DNA from: Oscillospiraceae bacterium
Lineage (GTDB): Bacteria > Bacillota > Clostridia > Oscillospirales > Oscillospiraceae
Length of the DNA stretch: 64,000 nt
Assembly: GCA_902798545.1 (NCBI GenBank)
Contig: CADBWQ010000009.1
Span: forward strand, 105,315-169,314
Direction of reading: 5' to 3'
Position numbers and translations under genes: made by a program. Of the stretch, positions 15,477 through 24,339 are shown in pieces. Below the pieces are notes generated by a model. That model ran no database searches, had not been told where the DNA came from, and saw only the letters and a program-made list of their open reading frames with translations. Every line of letters starts with the position of its first letter. The stretch's first letter is position 1.

Positions 15477-16810
15477 GTTCCTACTTTCTGCTGGAGTTCC
15501 CAGCGTTTGATTTTGCCGCTGGCCGTTCTTGGCAACGGCTCCCTCGCAAAGATAATTTCCGTGAGCTGCTGACCGCGCGGCAGCTGCTCCATCATCGGTC
15601 TGAGTTTTTCCCAGAGGGCTTTCTTCTCTGCCGCACCGTCATAGACGAGCACCGGCCTGTCCTCCCACAGGGTGACCGCAAGTTCGGTATTTTCCAGGCA
15701 TCTCATGAGTTCCGCCTCATACTCCGGCAGGAAGATCTTCGTTCCGTCCCCCAGTACCAGGATGTCCTTTTTCCGTCCGGTGATATGCAGCCGCCCGTTC
15801 TCGTCAAAATGGCCCAGATCTCCGGTGGAGAGGATGCCGTGCCGCAGTACTTCTTCAGTATACTGCGGCCATTTGTAATACTCCTGCATCATACAGGTTG
15901 GGGCTGCGATCAGGATCTCCCCGTCCTCGGCAATCGTGACGGTGTCGTCCGGGCAGATTTCCATCGCATAGGGGTCGTCGCTCACCGAGATCGCCACGCC
16001 GGAACTGGTCTCCGTCATGCCATACCCGAAGCTCACCCGAATGCCCCTGGTTTTCACCGCCTGAAGCAGCTGCGCCGGGCAATCGCCCGCTCCGACCAGG
16101 ACCAGCTTCAGTTCTTCATTGATGCAGTTCTGCCGGAGCAGAAAGCCCAGCAGCCGCGGGACTACCGATACTGCCGTCGGACGGTAGAAGTCCAGATCGT
16201 CCAGATAGTGTCTGGCACCGCGGCCCAGCGCCACAGTCGCTCCGCAGTTCAGTCCCCAGAGCAGTCCGCACACGAAGCCGAAAACATGGCCCAGCGGCAG
16301 CATGCACAGCAGCCTGTCTTCCGGCTGCAGGGGCAGCATCGCCGAGCCGTTGTAAGCGCTCTGGCAGAGGCTGTGATCCGTCAGCACAACGGCCTTGGCT
16401 CTTTCCGTCGTTCCGGATGTGAAGAACAGGATCTTCCGCTCTCCGTCGGTCACGCCTTGTGTCAGGTTCCCTCTCAGCTCTGTGCAGAGTTCCTCGTCCC
16501 CCCAGAGCAGATCGATATCTGTGTAGGCAATCAGTCCCCTCAGCACCGACTCCGGCGCAGATTCATCCAGCAGCACCACCTGAAGTCCGGCGATGTTCGC
16601 CGCGAAGAGCTCAATCACACATCCGAGGCTGCCGTCCGAGAGCAATCCAAGACAGGTTTTTCCGCATTTTTTCAGTTCTTCCGCCCGCTCACGTACGCGT
16701 GCGAGCAGTTCGTGGTAACTGCAATCTGCGTGTTCGTATCGCAGTGCGGTCTGATCCGGGCTCTGCGAAGCCCAGTAAGAGAGTATATCCTCAAAGCTGT
16801 CAAAGCGCAC
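15467..16810 (-). CDS. AMP-dependent acyl-activating enzyme (ANL superfamily)
   Basis: Adenylates a carboxylic acid and probably loads it on the neighbouring ACP. Core motifs: LFFTSGTTERAKAVVLTD (A3), FGYGMTETSSGVAIS (A5), STGDLGHFDENGRLHITGRKKD (A7/A8, shown in parts) and PRTASGKIKRW with the A10 catalytic Lys. Length is about 447 residues, shorter than typical acyl-CoA synthetases. I chose the GTG at 16810 because AAGGAGGG lies 7 bases before it; ATG at 16834 is an alternative. It is the first gene of the operon, divergent from the fatty-acid isomerase homologue. Whether the substrate is a fatty acid or another acid cannot be read from sequence. Confidence 0.85.
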   Translation of the reverse strand: MRFDSFEDILSYWASQSPDQTALRYEHADCSYHELLARVRERAEELKKCGKTCLGLLSDGSLGCVIELFAANIAGLQVVLLDESAPESVLRGLIAYTDIDLLWGDEELCTELRGNLTQGVTDGERKILFFTSGTTERAKAVVLTDHSLCQSAYNGSAMLPLQPEDRLLCMLPLGHVFGFVCGLLWGLNCGATVALGRGARHYLDDLDFYRPTAVSVVPRLLGFLLRQNCINEELKLVLVGAGDCPAQLLQAVKTRGIRVSFGYGMTETSSGVAISVSDDPYAMEICPDDTVTIAEDGEILIAAPTCMMQEYYKWPQYTEEVLRHGILSTGDLGHFDENGRLHITGRKKDILVLGDGTKIFLPEYEAELMRCLENTELAVTLWEDRPVLVYDGAAEKKALWEKLRPMMEQLPRGQQLTEIIFAREPLPRTASGKIKRWELQQKVGTWI

Positions 16811-17015
16811 CCATATCCCTCCTTCCCTTTTCATTTGTTTCGTTCTTTCCTGATATAATAATACCATAACCGGTCTGACAAAAAAAGAGATTTTGCAAAA
16901 TTCATAATTCTTTGACACATCCTCGAAATTATATAGTGAAAAAGCTGCACTTCTGTTGTATAATTAACACAACTGGGCAAAAATAAACTTTGACCTTTAT
17001 TTACGGAGGAAAAAC

Positions 17016-18404
17016 ATGGACAAAAACATTCGCATCGCAATCATCGGCGGCGGCCCCGCCGGCCTCAGCGCAGGTATGTACCTGGAGAAGAAAGGCTATG
17101 AGAACTACACCATTTTTGAGCGTCTGGATCGCGTCGGCGGCAAGTGCTGGTCTCCGCACTACAACGGACGCCGCTATGAGATGGGCGCCATCATGGGTGT
17201 TCCATCCTACTATGCCGTTCACGACGTCGAGGAGTTCTGCGGTATCACCCACGACGGTCCGCAGCTCAACCGCAACTATAAGGATGCGAGCGGTAAGGTG
17301 ATCGAACCCTTTGCCCGCTCTGTCGGCAACATCATCAGGAACCCCTGGCTGCTCAAGATGAAAAAACAGCTCAAGACCTTTGGTGAACTGCTGGAAACCA
17401 AGTACAAGGGCTATGACCTCAACGGTCACCGCGGTGTTGCCGAGGGTCGTTACGACGGCTACGCCGTGACGCCGGGCCGCGAGAAGGTCGAGGGCGTAAA
17501 CCCGAACCTGAAGGATCTTGCTCTGCCGTTCAAGGAATTCTGCGAGAAGAACAAGATTCCCCTGGTTCAGAAGATCTGGATCGGACCCTTCACTTCCTTC
17601 GGCTATGGTTACTTTGATGAAATTCCCGCTGCCTATGTTCTGAAATATCTGGACTATCAGACCTGCATGAATTTCGTGAAGGTCAATCTTTGGACATGGA
17701 AAGAAGGCACCCAGTACATCTGGGAACAGCTGAATGATCACCTGAAGCATCCCGCCCTGCTCAACAGCACCATTGACAAGGTCGAGCGCAAGGATGGCAA
17801 GGTCTTCATCACGGTCAACGGCCAGGTTGAGGAGTTTGATAAGGTCATCGTCACCGCTCCGCTCTACATTCCCAATAAACGTGATGACGGCCAGAAGGGC
17901 ATGGTCGAGTACTTCGATGCCCGCGAGGATGAAAAGTCCCTCTTCTCCAAGATCGACTATGAGCGCTATGACGTTCAGGCCTTCCTCACCAGGCCTGAGG
18001 ACCACCCCGAAATCTCTTACTACGTGTTTGACAACATGGTTCCCGAGAAGCTCGGCCACCTGATGGTCTATTATCGCCGCTGGAGAGATCAGATTGACCA
18101 GGTCATTACCACCTATGCGCTGCGCAAGCACAAGAACTCCGCCGAGATCCCCTACGATACCTGCCGCCAGATGGTGCAGGATGACCTCAAGACCATGGGC
18201 AACCCGGCCAAGGAGATCATCAATGAATGGTCCGTGTACTACTTCCCCCATGTTTTCACCAAGGACTATGCCGACGGCTGGTATGACAAGGTTGAAGCCA
18301 TGCAGGGCAAGTACGACACCTACTATGCCGGTGAAGTCATGAGCTTCGGCGACATGGATGAGACCGCAGAGTACTCCCGCGAGCTGGTCGAACGCTTCTT
18401 CTGA
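17016..18404 (+). CDS. Polyunsaturated fatty acid isomerase homologue (FAD-dependent)
   Basis: A 462-residue FAD protein that closely follows the Cutibacterium acnes linoleate/polyenoic fatty acid isomerase as I remember it: AIIGGGPAGLSAGMYLEKKG (dinucleotide site, 8-27), VGGKCWSPHYNGRRYEMGAI, IMGVPSYYAV, GYGYFDEIPAAYVLKYLDY, LWTWKEGTQ, and a C-terminal GWYDKVEAMQGKYDTYYAGE. The Arg that binds the substrate carboxylate in that enzyme (Arg88) aligns with R86 here. It would move a double bond in free linoleate or linolenate to give conjugated acids. The start has ACGGAGGAAAA upstream. A terminator-like hairpin separates it from the next gene. Substrate is inferred from homology. Confidence 0.8.
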   Translation: MDKNIRIAIIGGGPAGLSAGMYLEKKGYENYTIFERLDRVGGKCWSPHYNGRRYEMGAIMGVPSYYAVHDVEEFCGITHDGPQLNRNYKDASGKVIEPFARSVGNIIRNPWLLKMKKQLKTFGELLETKYKGYDLNGHRGVAEGRYDGYAVTPGREKVEGVNPNLKDLALPFKEFCEKNKIPLVQKIWIGPFTSFGYGYFDEIPAAYVLKYLDYQTCMNFVKVNLWTWKEGTQYIWEQLNDHLKHPALLNSTIDKVERKDGKVFITVNGQVEEFDKVIVTAPLYIPNKRDDGQKGMVEYFDAREDEKSLFSKIDYERYDVQAFLTRPEDHPEISYYVFDNMVPEKLGHLMVYYRRWRDQIDQVITTYALRKHKNSAEIPYDTCRQMVQDDLKTMGNPAKEIINEWSVYYFPHVFTKDYADGWYDKVEAMQGKYDTYYAGEVMSFGDMDETAEYSRELVERFF

Positions 18405-18414
18405 TCGGCATAAG

Positions 18415-18446
18415 CAGGGGCGGTTAGAATGCCGTCCCTGTTTTTT
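18415..18446 (+). terminator. Intercistronic terminator or attenuator
   Basis: CAGGGGCGG pairs with CCGTCCCTG (one G-U) around a 7-base loop, followed by six Ts. It would lower expression of the two downstream redox genes relative to the isomerase homologue, or separate them. Confidence 0.7.
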
Positions 18447-18486
18447 CAGTAATCTGCAGTAACCTGTAATACGAAAGGAAACATGT

Positions 18487-20043
18487 ATGAAATTCTACAA
18501 AGACCATTACGACGTCGTAATCATCGGCGGTGCACTGGCCGGTATGTCCGCCTGCCTGCAGCTGCAGGCCTGGGGTATCAAGGACATCCTGATCCTTGAA
18601 AAGCATAACATGCCTGGCGGTCTTGCCACCGACTTCGTGCGCAATGGGTTTGAGATCGAAGCCACCCTGCATGAGATGATGTCCATCGGTCAGCCCGGCA
18701 AGCGGCTCAAGGTCGGCCAGTTCTTTGACGATATGGGCGTTAATATCGACTGGCTCCCGGTCCATGAGTGCTACCGTGTGGCACTGCCGAATTCCGGCAT
18801 TGACAAGATTTTGCACCATGACTACGACGGCAGCTACACAACTGTTGCCAAAGAGATTGACGAAGTCTGTCCCGGGACCTATGAGAAGGTCCATGAGCTT
18901 ATGCTTCTCTGCCGCCGTGTCTACGACAGTATGAACGTTCTCTCCGTCACTCCGATGAGCAAGGTGCAGATGCTTCTGAAGCATCCCGACTTTGTCAAGA
19001 CCGTCGGTTACACCGCCACGGAAGTGATCAACACCTTTGACCTGCCGAAAAAGGCCGTCGAGATGCTGACCCCGTACTGGATCTATGTCGGTAACCGCAT
19101 GGACGATCTGCCCTTTACGATCTATGCCTTCCTGATGGCCGACTACTTCACCGGCAGCTATGTCTGCCGCGGCTTCAGCCATGAGATGAGCATGAAACTC
19201 CAGGCCAAGTGTGAGGAGCAGGGCGCACAGTATGAGTTCAATCAGGAAGTTGAAAAGATCCTTGTCCGCGATGGGAAGGTCTACGGTGTCCGCACCGCCC
19301 GTGGAGATGAGATTCACTGCGACTACGTGATCTCCGGTCCCTATCCCAATAAGGTCTATTCCCAGATGATCGAGCCGCTTACCGAGGTACCTACCGGTGC
19401 GATCAAGATGATCAATAACCGCAAGCTCTCCGTGACTCCGGTCTCCGTCATCATGGTCATCGAAGGCACCCCGGAGGAGAACGGCATCATCAACTACTCT
19501 ACCTTCTCCGGCACCACCATGGACACCAACAAGATCTGGGAGAACTATTCCAACATCACCGAGCCCTACAACTATATCACTACCATCTGCCTCAATTATG
19601 CCAATCCCACCCTGCCGGAGGGGTATACACAGCTCTCCATTACGGCTCTGGTTCCCTCCAAGCCCTTCGAGAATATCCGGGAAGAGGATTACTTCGATCT
19701 CAAGCGCCGCCTCGCCAGCGAGATGATTGACGAATGCATCAAGATCACCAAGGTAGACTTCCGCCCCCGCATCACCGAGATTGAAGTCACTACCCCGATG
19801 ACCGTGGCCCACTATGTCGGTGCCTGGAAGGGCAATATTTACGGCTATCTGCATTCCATGGAGGACCATGCGGTCGCCCGTCTCCAGATGAAGGAGAAAG
19901 ACCACTTCATCGATGGTCTGGAATTTGCCGGTGCCCACGGTATGAGCGGTGACGGCATGGGTCCGCAGATTACCAACGGCCGTGCAGCTGCCAAGGCAGT
20001 TCGCGAAGATCTTGAGAGAAAGAAGGAGGCCGCGAAGAAATGA
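18487..20043 (+). CDS. CrtI/RetSat-like FAD oxidoreductase
   Basis: A 518-residue flavoprotein of the phytoene desaturase/carotenoid isomerase/retinol saturase superfamily. It has a slightly atypical dinucleotide motif VVIIGGALAGMSACLQLQ (10-27), EKHNMPGGLATDF, a long substrate-binding middle, VISGPYPNKVY, and the C-terminal flavin-closing segment GLEFAGAHGMSGDGMGPQ with TNGRAAAKAV. Members either desaturate, isomerise or saturate C=C bonds in long hydrophobic chains. Next to a fatty-acid isomerase homologue and directly fused by a 4-base overlap to an NAD(P)H-[2Fe-2S] reductase, I infer a reductive role, such as saturation of a conjugated diene. The exact substrate is unknown. Confidence 0.78.
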   Translation: MKFYKDHYDVVIIGGALAGMSACLQLQAWGIKDILILEKHNMPGGLATDFVRNGFEIEATLHEMMSIGQPGKRLKVGQFFDDMGVNIDWLPVHECYRVALPNSGIDKILHHDYDGSYTTVAKEIDEVCPGTYEKVHELMLLCRRVYDSMNVLSVTPMSKVQMLLKHPDFVKTVGYTATEVINTFDLPKKAVEMLTPYWIYVGNRMDDLPFTIYAFLMADYFTGSYVCRGFSHEMSMKLQAKCEEQGAQYEFNQEVEKILVRDGKVYGVRTARGDEIHCDYVISGPYPNKVYSQMIEPLTEVPTGAIKMINNRKLSVTPVSVIMVIEGTPEENGIINYSTFSGTTMDTNKIWENYSNITEPYNYITTICLNYANPTLPEGYTQLSITALVPSKPFENIREEDYFDLKRRLASEMIDECIKITKVDFRPRITEIEVTTPMTVAHYVGAWKGNIYGYLHSMEDHAVARLQMKEKDHFIDGLEFAGAHGMSGDGMGPQITNGRAAAKAVREDLERKKEAAKK

Positions 20044-21230
20044 GTATTAAAGTCAAAGGATTTCTGCAGGACGTCGGCGGAGCCTCCCGCGTCACAAAAC
20101 TGAGAGAGCAGAATTTTGCCAACGGCTCCACCATCATTGATCCAAAGGACCCGATCCGTGAGCTGGCGGATAAGCTTCATCCGGAGCATATGACCTTCAG
20201 AGTCGTAGATATCCGCGAAGCCTCCCCGACCTCCCGTATCTTCCGTTTTGAGTCGGCGGACGGTCATATCCCGGTGTTCCAAAGCGGCCAGTATGTAAAC
20301 TTCCGCCTGAAGATCGGCGACAGCGTCCTTTCCCGCCCTTATACCATTTCCTCTGCTCCCTATGAGGCCAGGGGCGAGCACCCCTTCTTTGAGATTACGG
20401 TCCGCCGCAATGTTCCATATCTTGTACCGGACTATCTCTTTGAAAACGTGAAGGTCGGCGATGAGCTCCATGGCGCACTTCCTTTCGGTTTCTTCTACTG
20501 GGAGCCTCTTCGGGACAGCAAAGAGATTGTCGCTCTGGCCGGAGGAAGCGGCATCACCCCCTTCCATTCCATGGCTAAAGAGATTATGAGCGGCAAGATG
20601 AAGGGCTGCAAGCTTACCATTCTCTACGGTTCTGTCAAAGCCAACGACATTGTCCTCAAGGACGAGCTTGACGCCATCGAGAAGGCCTGCCCGGATGTCA
20701 AGGTCGTTCATGTTCTGTCAGACGAGCCCGGCTGGGAAGGCGAGAAGGGCTTTATCACAAAAGAGATTATCGAGAAGTACTCGACGCCCGACTGCACCTA
20801 TATGTTCTGCGGTCCGCTGGCGATGTTCCGCTTTGTGAAAAAGGCTCTGGATGAGATGGGAATCGGTCCGCGCCGCTTCCGTCATGACGTTGTGAACAAT
20901 CCCGCCGATGTCTCCACGCTGCCCGGTTATCCGAAGGGCACCGAGACCAGAACTTTCAAGATCACTGTTCTGCGCGGCATCCACGAGGATATTATCGATG
21001 CTGCTGCCTCCGAGCCCGTTGCCGTTGCGTTGGAGCGGGCGGGTATTGCCATTGATACACACTGCCGCAATGGCGAGTGCGGTTTCTGCCGCAGCCATCT
21101 GCTGGAGGGCGAGATCTTTGTCTCTCCCATTGGCGACGGCCGCCGCCGCATGGACAAGGAGATGGGCTGGTTCCACGCCTGCTCTTCCTGGCCGCTCACA
21201 GACCTGAAGATCAAGATCCCAATCATGTAA
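20040..21230 (+). CDS. NAD(P)H-dependent ferredoxin reductase with C-terminal [2Fe-2S] domain
   Basis: A 396-residue electron-transfer protein. Residues about 55-280 form the FNR module: SRPYTISSAP for FAD, LAGGSGITPFHSMAKE for the pyridine nucleotide, and YMFCGPLAMF. Residues about 305-396 form a plant-type ferredoxin with CRNGECGFCRSHL, and the fourth Cys in FHACSSWP. The N-terminal about 50 residues are an extension. It starts inside the stop of the CrtI-like gene, indicating tight coupling, so it most likely passes electrons from NAD(P)H to that flavoprotein. A strong terminator follows. Confidence 0.9.
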   Translation: MSIKVKGFLQDVGGASRVTKLREQNFANGSTIIDPKDPIRELADKLHPEHMTFRVVDIREASPTSRIFRFESADGHIPVFQSGQYVNFRLKIGDSVLSRPYTISSAPYEARGEHPFFEITVRRNVPYLVPDYLFENVKVGDELHGALPFGFFYWEPLRDSKEIVALAGGSGITPFHSMAKEIMSGKMKGCKLTILYGSVKANDIVLKDELDAIEKACPDVKVVHVLSDEPGWEGEKGFITKEIIEKYSTPDCTYMFCGPLAMFRFVKKALDEMGIGPRRFRHDVVNNPADVSTLPGYPKGTETRTFKITVLRGIHEDIIDAAASEPVAVALERAGIAIDTHCRNGECGFCRSHLLEGEIFVSPIGDGRRRMDKEMGWFHACSSWPLTDLKIKIPIM

Positions 21231-21256
21231 GATGTCGTTTGCCCTGTTATAGCACA

Positions 21257-21294
21257 CTGCAGCCGCTCCATTCTGGAGCGGCTGCAGTTTTATC
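21257..21294. terminator. Strong hairpin terminator
   Basis: CTGCAGCCGCTCCA and its exact complement enclose TTC, followed by TTTTAT. It lies between convergent genes. Confidence 0.8.
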
Positions 21295-21316
21295 ATAATA
21301 TCTGTTTTGTTTTCAA

Positions 21317-22030
21317 TCAGGGGCTCTGATTGGAATCTCTTGTCCAGAGGAGATCACCGTGCTGGTTTCTGTAGTCAATGTGGATATTATCGACCGTCTT
21401 TCCGGCATAGGCCGCATAGGTTCTGCCAAAGTTATAGAAATCATTGACGATCTCACGTTCCTTGCCGCTCTCGTTCAGAGAAGTCACAACGACCGTGAAT
21501 ACCGTGCCGTCGTCGTTCATCGAAATCTCATCAATATTCGGGCAGTTCAGATCTTCAGCAAATGCGTCAAGCTGGGTCTGAATATGTGCACGGACGGCCT
21601 CAAGGTCTCCTGCCTCAATGCCCGGAATCAAGTATTCCTCCGGGATCGGTGGTGCCGTCGGAGTCGGTGTGGGTGTGGGAACCGGTGTCGGCGTGGGTGT
21701 GGGAACCGGTGTCGGTACGGGCTCTTCCGTATTACCCGAATCGTTTTCGGCAGGATTCGATTGGGCATCCGAGGAAGTCACCGAACTCTGCTGTGATGAG
21801 AGGTTCCCGGTCGATAGTTCATCTCTCCGGCTGCGGCTATCCAGCAGATATCTTGTAATGAAGTATCCCGCCGCAAGGAGCAGGCAGATAACGATACCGA
21901 CAATCAGGATCTTCAGGCCTTTTCCCCGGCCCCTGTCTCTGTCTTCGTTCTCTTCGTCAAATTCGATCTCCACCAAAGGGAGATCTTCCTCTCCCAGCTC
22001 AAGATCTTCAATATTCTCATCTTTCCACAT
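21317..22030 (-). CDS. Single-pass membrane protein with Pro-Thr stalk
   Basis: About 237 residues with an acidic cytoplasmic N-terminus (MWKDENIEDLELGEEDLPL), one transmembrane helix near residues 40-62 (ILIVGIVICLLLAAGYFI), a Ser/Asn/Glu-rich linker, a PTPVPTPTPTPV-type rigid stalk, and a C-terminal extracellular domain of about 100 residues (EAVRAHIQTQLDAFAEDL, YRNQHGDLLWTRD) that I do not recognise; its shape suggests an NTF2-like alpha+beta fold. I start at ATG 22030 because GGGGGAGGAG lies upstream. It is probably an envelope-anchored protein of unknown role. Confidence 0.7.
   Translation of the reverse strand: MWKDENIEDLELGEEDLPLVEIEFDEENEDRDRGRGKGLKILIVGIVICLLLAAGYFITRYLLDSRSRRDELSTGNLSSQQSSVTSSDAQSNPAENDSGNTEEPVPTPVPTPTPTPVPTPTPTPTAPPIPEEYLIPGIEAGDLEAVRAHIQTQLDAFAEDLNCPNIDEISMNDDGTVFTVVVTSLNESGKEREIVNDFYNFGRTYAAYAGKTVDNIHIDYRNQHGDLLWTRDSNQSP
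21660..21721. repeat. Tandem repeat encoding the Pro-Thr stalk
   Basis: GGTGTGGGAACCGGTGTCGG-type units repeat in tandem and encode the PTP/VPTP stalk. Such repeats readily change copy number between strains. Confidence 0.7.
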
Positions 22031-22263
22031 GGTTTCTGTCTCCTCCCCCTGTTTTGTCTGCAAATCCGGTTCTCCCACGGCGTCCGGGGCTGCCTGAGAA
22101 ATCCGAAATTTATGTCAACTACATCATACCGTCAACGAAACGCTTTGTCAATAAACAGACGGTTACAGAAAGGTGAAAAAACAACATGAAAAACTCACCC
22201 TCTTGCAGGTTCCCTGGAAACATGTTAAAATGATTTATTCTGTTTTCCTGTGTGGTGAACGTT

Positions 22264-23877
22264 ATGAGAAAATTCATGGTCATTCTAACAGCCGTACTGA
22301 TTGTTTTGATTCTGGTTCTGGGCGGTGGACTTGTCGGCTCTTTCTATGTTTCAACCCTCGACACCAACTATCCGAACCTCTCCGTCGGCAATATTCCGGT
22401 CGGCGGTATGACCCGGGAAGAGACCGTTGAAGCACTGGATGCTGCCAATTGGGCGGAGCATCTGTCCGTCCCGCTCCGGGTGACCACCGTGGGCGGCCTA
22501 AGCTTCGATGTGGACCCCGCTCAGGCCGGTCTTGCAGCGACTTCTGAACAGGTTGCTGATCTCGCCCTTGCTTATGGGCACGACGGCAACATGTTTGAGA
22601 ACTTCGGTACATATCTCAGGAGTCTGCTTCACCCCGCCGTCCTGGACACCGCCTCTCAGAATGCCAACCGGGACTATATTCGTTCCTGCATAGCCGGGAA
22701 CAAAGCGGATATCGAAGCCCTGCTGGGTGATGCAGAATACACCCCTGACTACGAGCAGGAGCAGCTTGTGCTTCGCAAGGGGTGGGGGCAGCTGCGTCTG
22801 GACGAGGATGCACTGGAGGACGCCATTGTGACAGCTCTTCAAAACGGTGAGACGGAGCTGCACTTTTCCCAGCTGATCGGCGGTCTGTTGTGTCCGGATT
22901 TCAATGCGATCCATACTGCGCTCCTGCAGGAGCCGCAAGATGCAAAATTCACAGATGACGGCCGCTTCGAGGTCATCGACGAGGTTGTCGGATGCAACTT
23001 TGACGTTGACGCTGCTCAGCAGCTCTGGGGTGCGGCAGAGCCTGCAGCTGAGATCCGGATTCCGATGTCGGTCACCTGGCCAGCGGTCACCGGTCAGCAG
23101 CTGCGCGATTCACTTTTCCACGATCTGCTCGGCGCCTGCACCACCAGTTACTGGAACTCTTCCCCCAACCGTATCAGCAATGTGGAGCTTGCCAGTTCAA
23201 AGATCGACGGCACGATTCTGTATCCGGGCGATATCTTCTCCTATAACACGGTTGTCGGTGAACGCACTCTGGAAGGTGGTTTTCTTCCTGCCCCGGCCTA
23301 TGTTGACGGCGATGTAAAAGATGAGGTCGGCGGCGGCGCCTGTCAGGTTTCCAGCACACTCTATGCGGCAACGCTCTTTGCATTTCTGGAGACTGTCGAA
23401 CGCACCAATCATTACTTCCCGGTCTCTTACATGCAGCTTGGAACGGATGCGACGGTCACCATTCCTGATGGCGGTAATGTGATGGACCTCAAGTTTAAAA
23501 ACAACAAGAGCCATCCCATCAAGATCGTCACTTATTCCGAAGTTGACGAGGACAATTATGTCCGTGATCTAACGTTTGAAATCTGGGGCACGTTGGAAGA
23601 TGATGACTATATGCCCGTAGAATTTGACAACTCCTGGGGCTGGTCTCTGACCTATGACAGGTTTATTGATCCCGCTTATCCGGATCGGCCCGGTTACAAG
23701 ATCAAGTTGGAGCACGAAAAGTATTACTTCACGGACGAACAGGGCGAGGGCTATCGCACCCTGACCTACCGCCGTGTCTATGATACGGACGGCAATCTGG
23801 TAGCCGAGGGCATGCTGAATCCGCTTCTCCCCAGCGGTGGTCCTGCGATGGATACCTATTACGAGCACAACAGTTAA
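22264..23877 (+). CDS. VanW family protein with peptidoglycan-binding-like N-terminal domain
   Basis: A membrane-anchored extracellular protein of about 537 residues. An N-terminal signal anchor (residues about 4-30) is followed by PG_binding_4-like material (PNLSVGNIPVGGMTREETV), then the VanW domain with YWNSSPNRISNVELASSKI, LYPGDIFSYNTVVGERT and GGGACQVSSTLYAATLF, and a G5-like C-terminal tail. VanW proteins are of unclear biochemical function and were first seen beside vancomycin-resistance genes; this one has no van neighbours. I prefer ATG 22264; GTG 22252 is in frame. Confidence 0.88.
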   Translation: MRKFMVILTAVLIVLILVLGGGLVGSFYVSTLDTNYPNLSVGNIPVGGMTREETVEALDAANWAEHLSVPLRVTTVGGLSFDVDPAQAGLAATSEQVADLALAYGHDGNMFENFGTYLRSLLHPAVLDTASQNANRDYIRSCIAGNKADIEALLGDAEYTPDYEQEQLVLRKGWGQLRLDEDALEDAIVTALQNGETELHFSQLIGGLLCPDFNAIHTALLQEPQDAKFTDDGRFEVIDEVVGCNFDVDAAQQLWGAAEPAAEIRIPMSVTWPAVTGQQLRDSLFHDLLGACTTSYWNSSPNRISNVELASSKIDGTILYPGDIFSYNTVVGERTLEGGFLPAPAYVDGDVKDEVGGGACQVSSTLYAATLFAFLETVERTNHYFPVSYMQLGTDATVTIPDGGNVMDLKFKNNKSHPIKIVTYSEVDEDNYVRDLTFEIWGTLEDDDYMPVEFDNSWGWSLTYDRFIDPAYPDRPGYKIKLEHEKYYFTDEQGEGYRTLTYRRVYDTDGNLVAEGMLNPLLPSGGPAMDTYYEHNS

Positions 23878-23919
23878 GCGACTTGATGAACGGATCTCAG
23901 AATCGGAGGACAGAAATAT

Positions 23920-24333
23920 ATGATACCGCAGGAGAGGCTCTCAGAAATTCTGGAAAAACGCTATAAAGGCTTTACCGGCTATTGCGGAATTCTCTTTGAC
24001 AGAGTTCATGATGAGGGCTGCAAAGTCAGCTGTGCTCTTCGGCCGGAACTGCTGAACCCGGACGGCATCGCCCACGGTGGTCTGATTGCCACACTGACGG
24101 ATGTTGCCGCCGGGCTCATGGCCCTGCAGGCAGACGGCTGGGCTCACAGCATTGTCACCCAGAACTGTAACATCCATTATCTGCGGCCGGGCAGCGGCGA
24201 TCGTCTCTGGGCCGAATCTCATGTAATCCGAAAGGGGCACAGGGTTTGTGTGGTACAGGTCGAATGCTATTCTGCCGGCGGCACGCTCTGCACCGCAGCC
24301 CTCTACGAAATCGCCTATCTTGACGAACGATAA
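23920..24333 (+). CDS. PaaI-type hot-dog thioesterase
   Basis: A 137-residue single hot-dog protein with the PaaI signature NPDGIAHGGLIATLTDVAAG (catalytic region with Asn, His-Gly-Gly and Asp) and NIHYLRPGSGD in the following strand. It would hydrolyse a small acyl- or aryl-CoA. GGAGGACAGAAATAT precedes the ATG. It lies 42 bases after the VanW gene and ends in front of a hairpin; it may be the second cistron of that transcript. Substrate is not predictable. Confidence 0.88.
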   Translation: MIPQERLSEILEKRYKGFTGYCGILFDRVHDEGCKVSCALRPELLNPDGIAHGGLIATLTDVAAGLMALQADGWAHSIVTQNCNIHYLRPGSGDRLWAESHVIRKGHRVCVVQVECYSAGGTLCTAALYEIAYLDER

Positions 24334-24339
24334 TTTTTC

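Noticed and set aside
17001-20711. Minus-strand open frames of 416, 504 and 288 codons opposite the isomerase/CrtI-like/FNR operon
   Set aside because: Antisense shadows; the plus-strand proteins have clear catalytic motifs and overlapping starts and stops.
21660-21721. Short tandem repeats that could be taken for a repeat array
   Set aside because: They encode the Pro-Thr stalk of a membrane protein and have no spacers, so they are not CRISPR.
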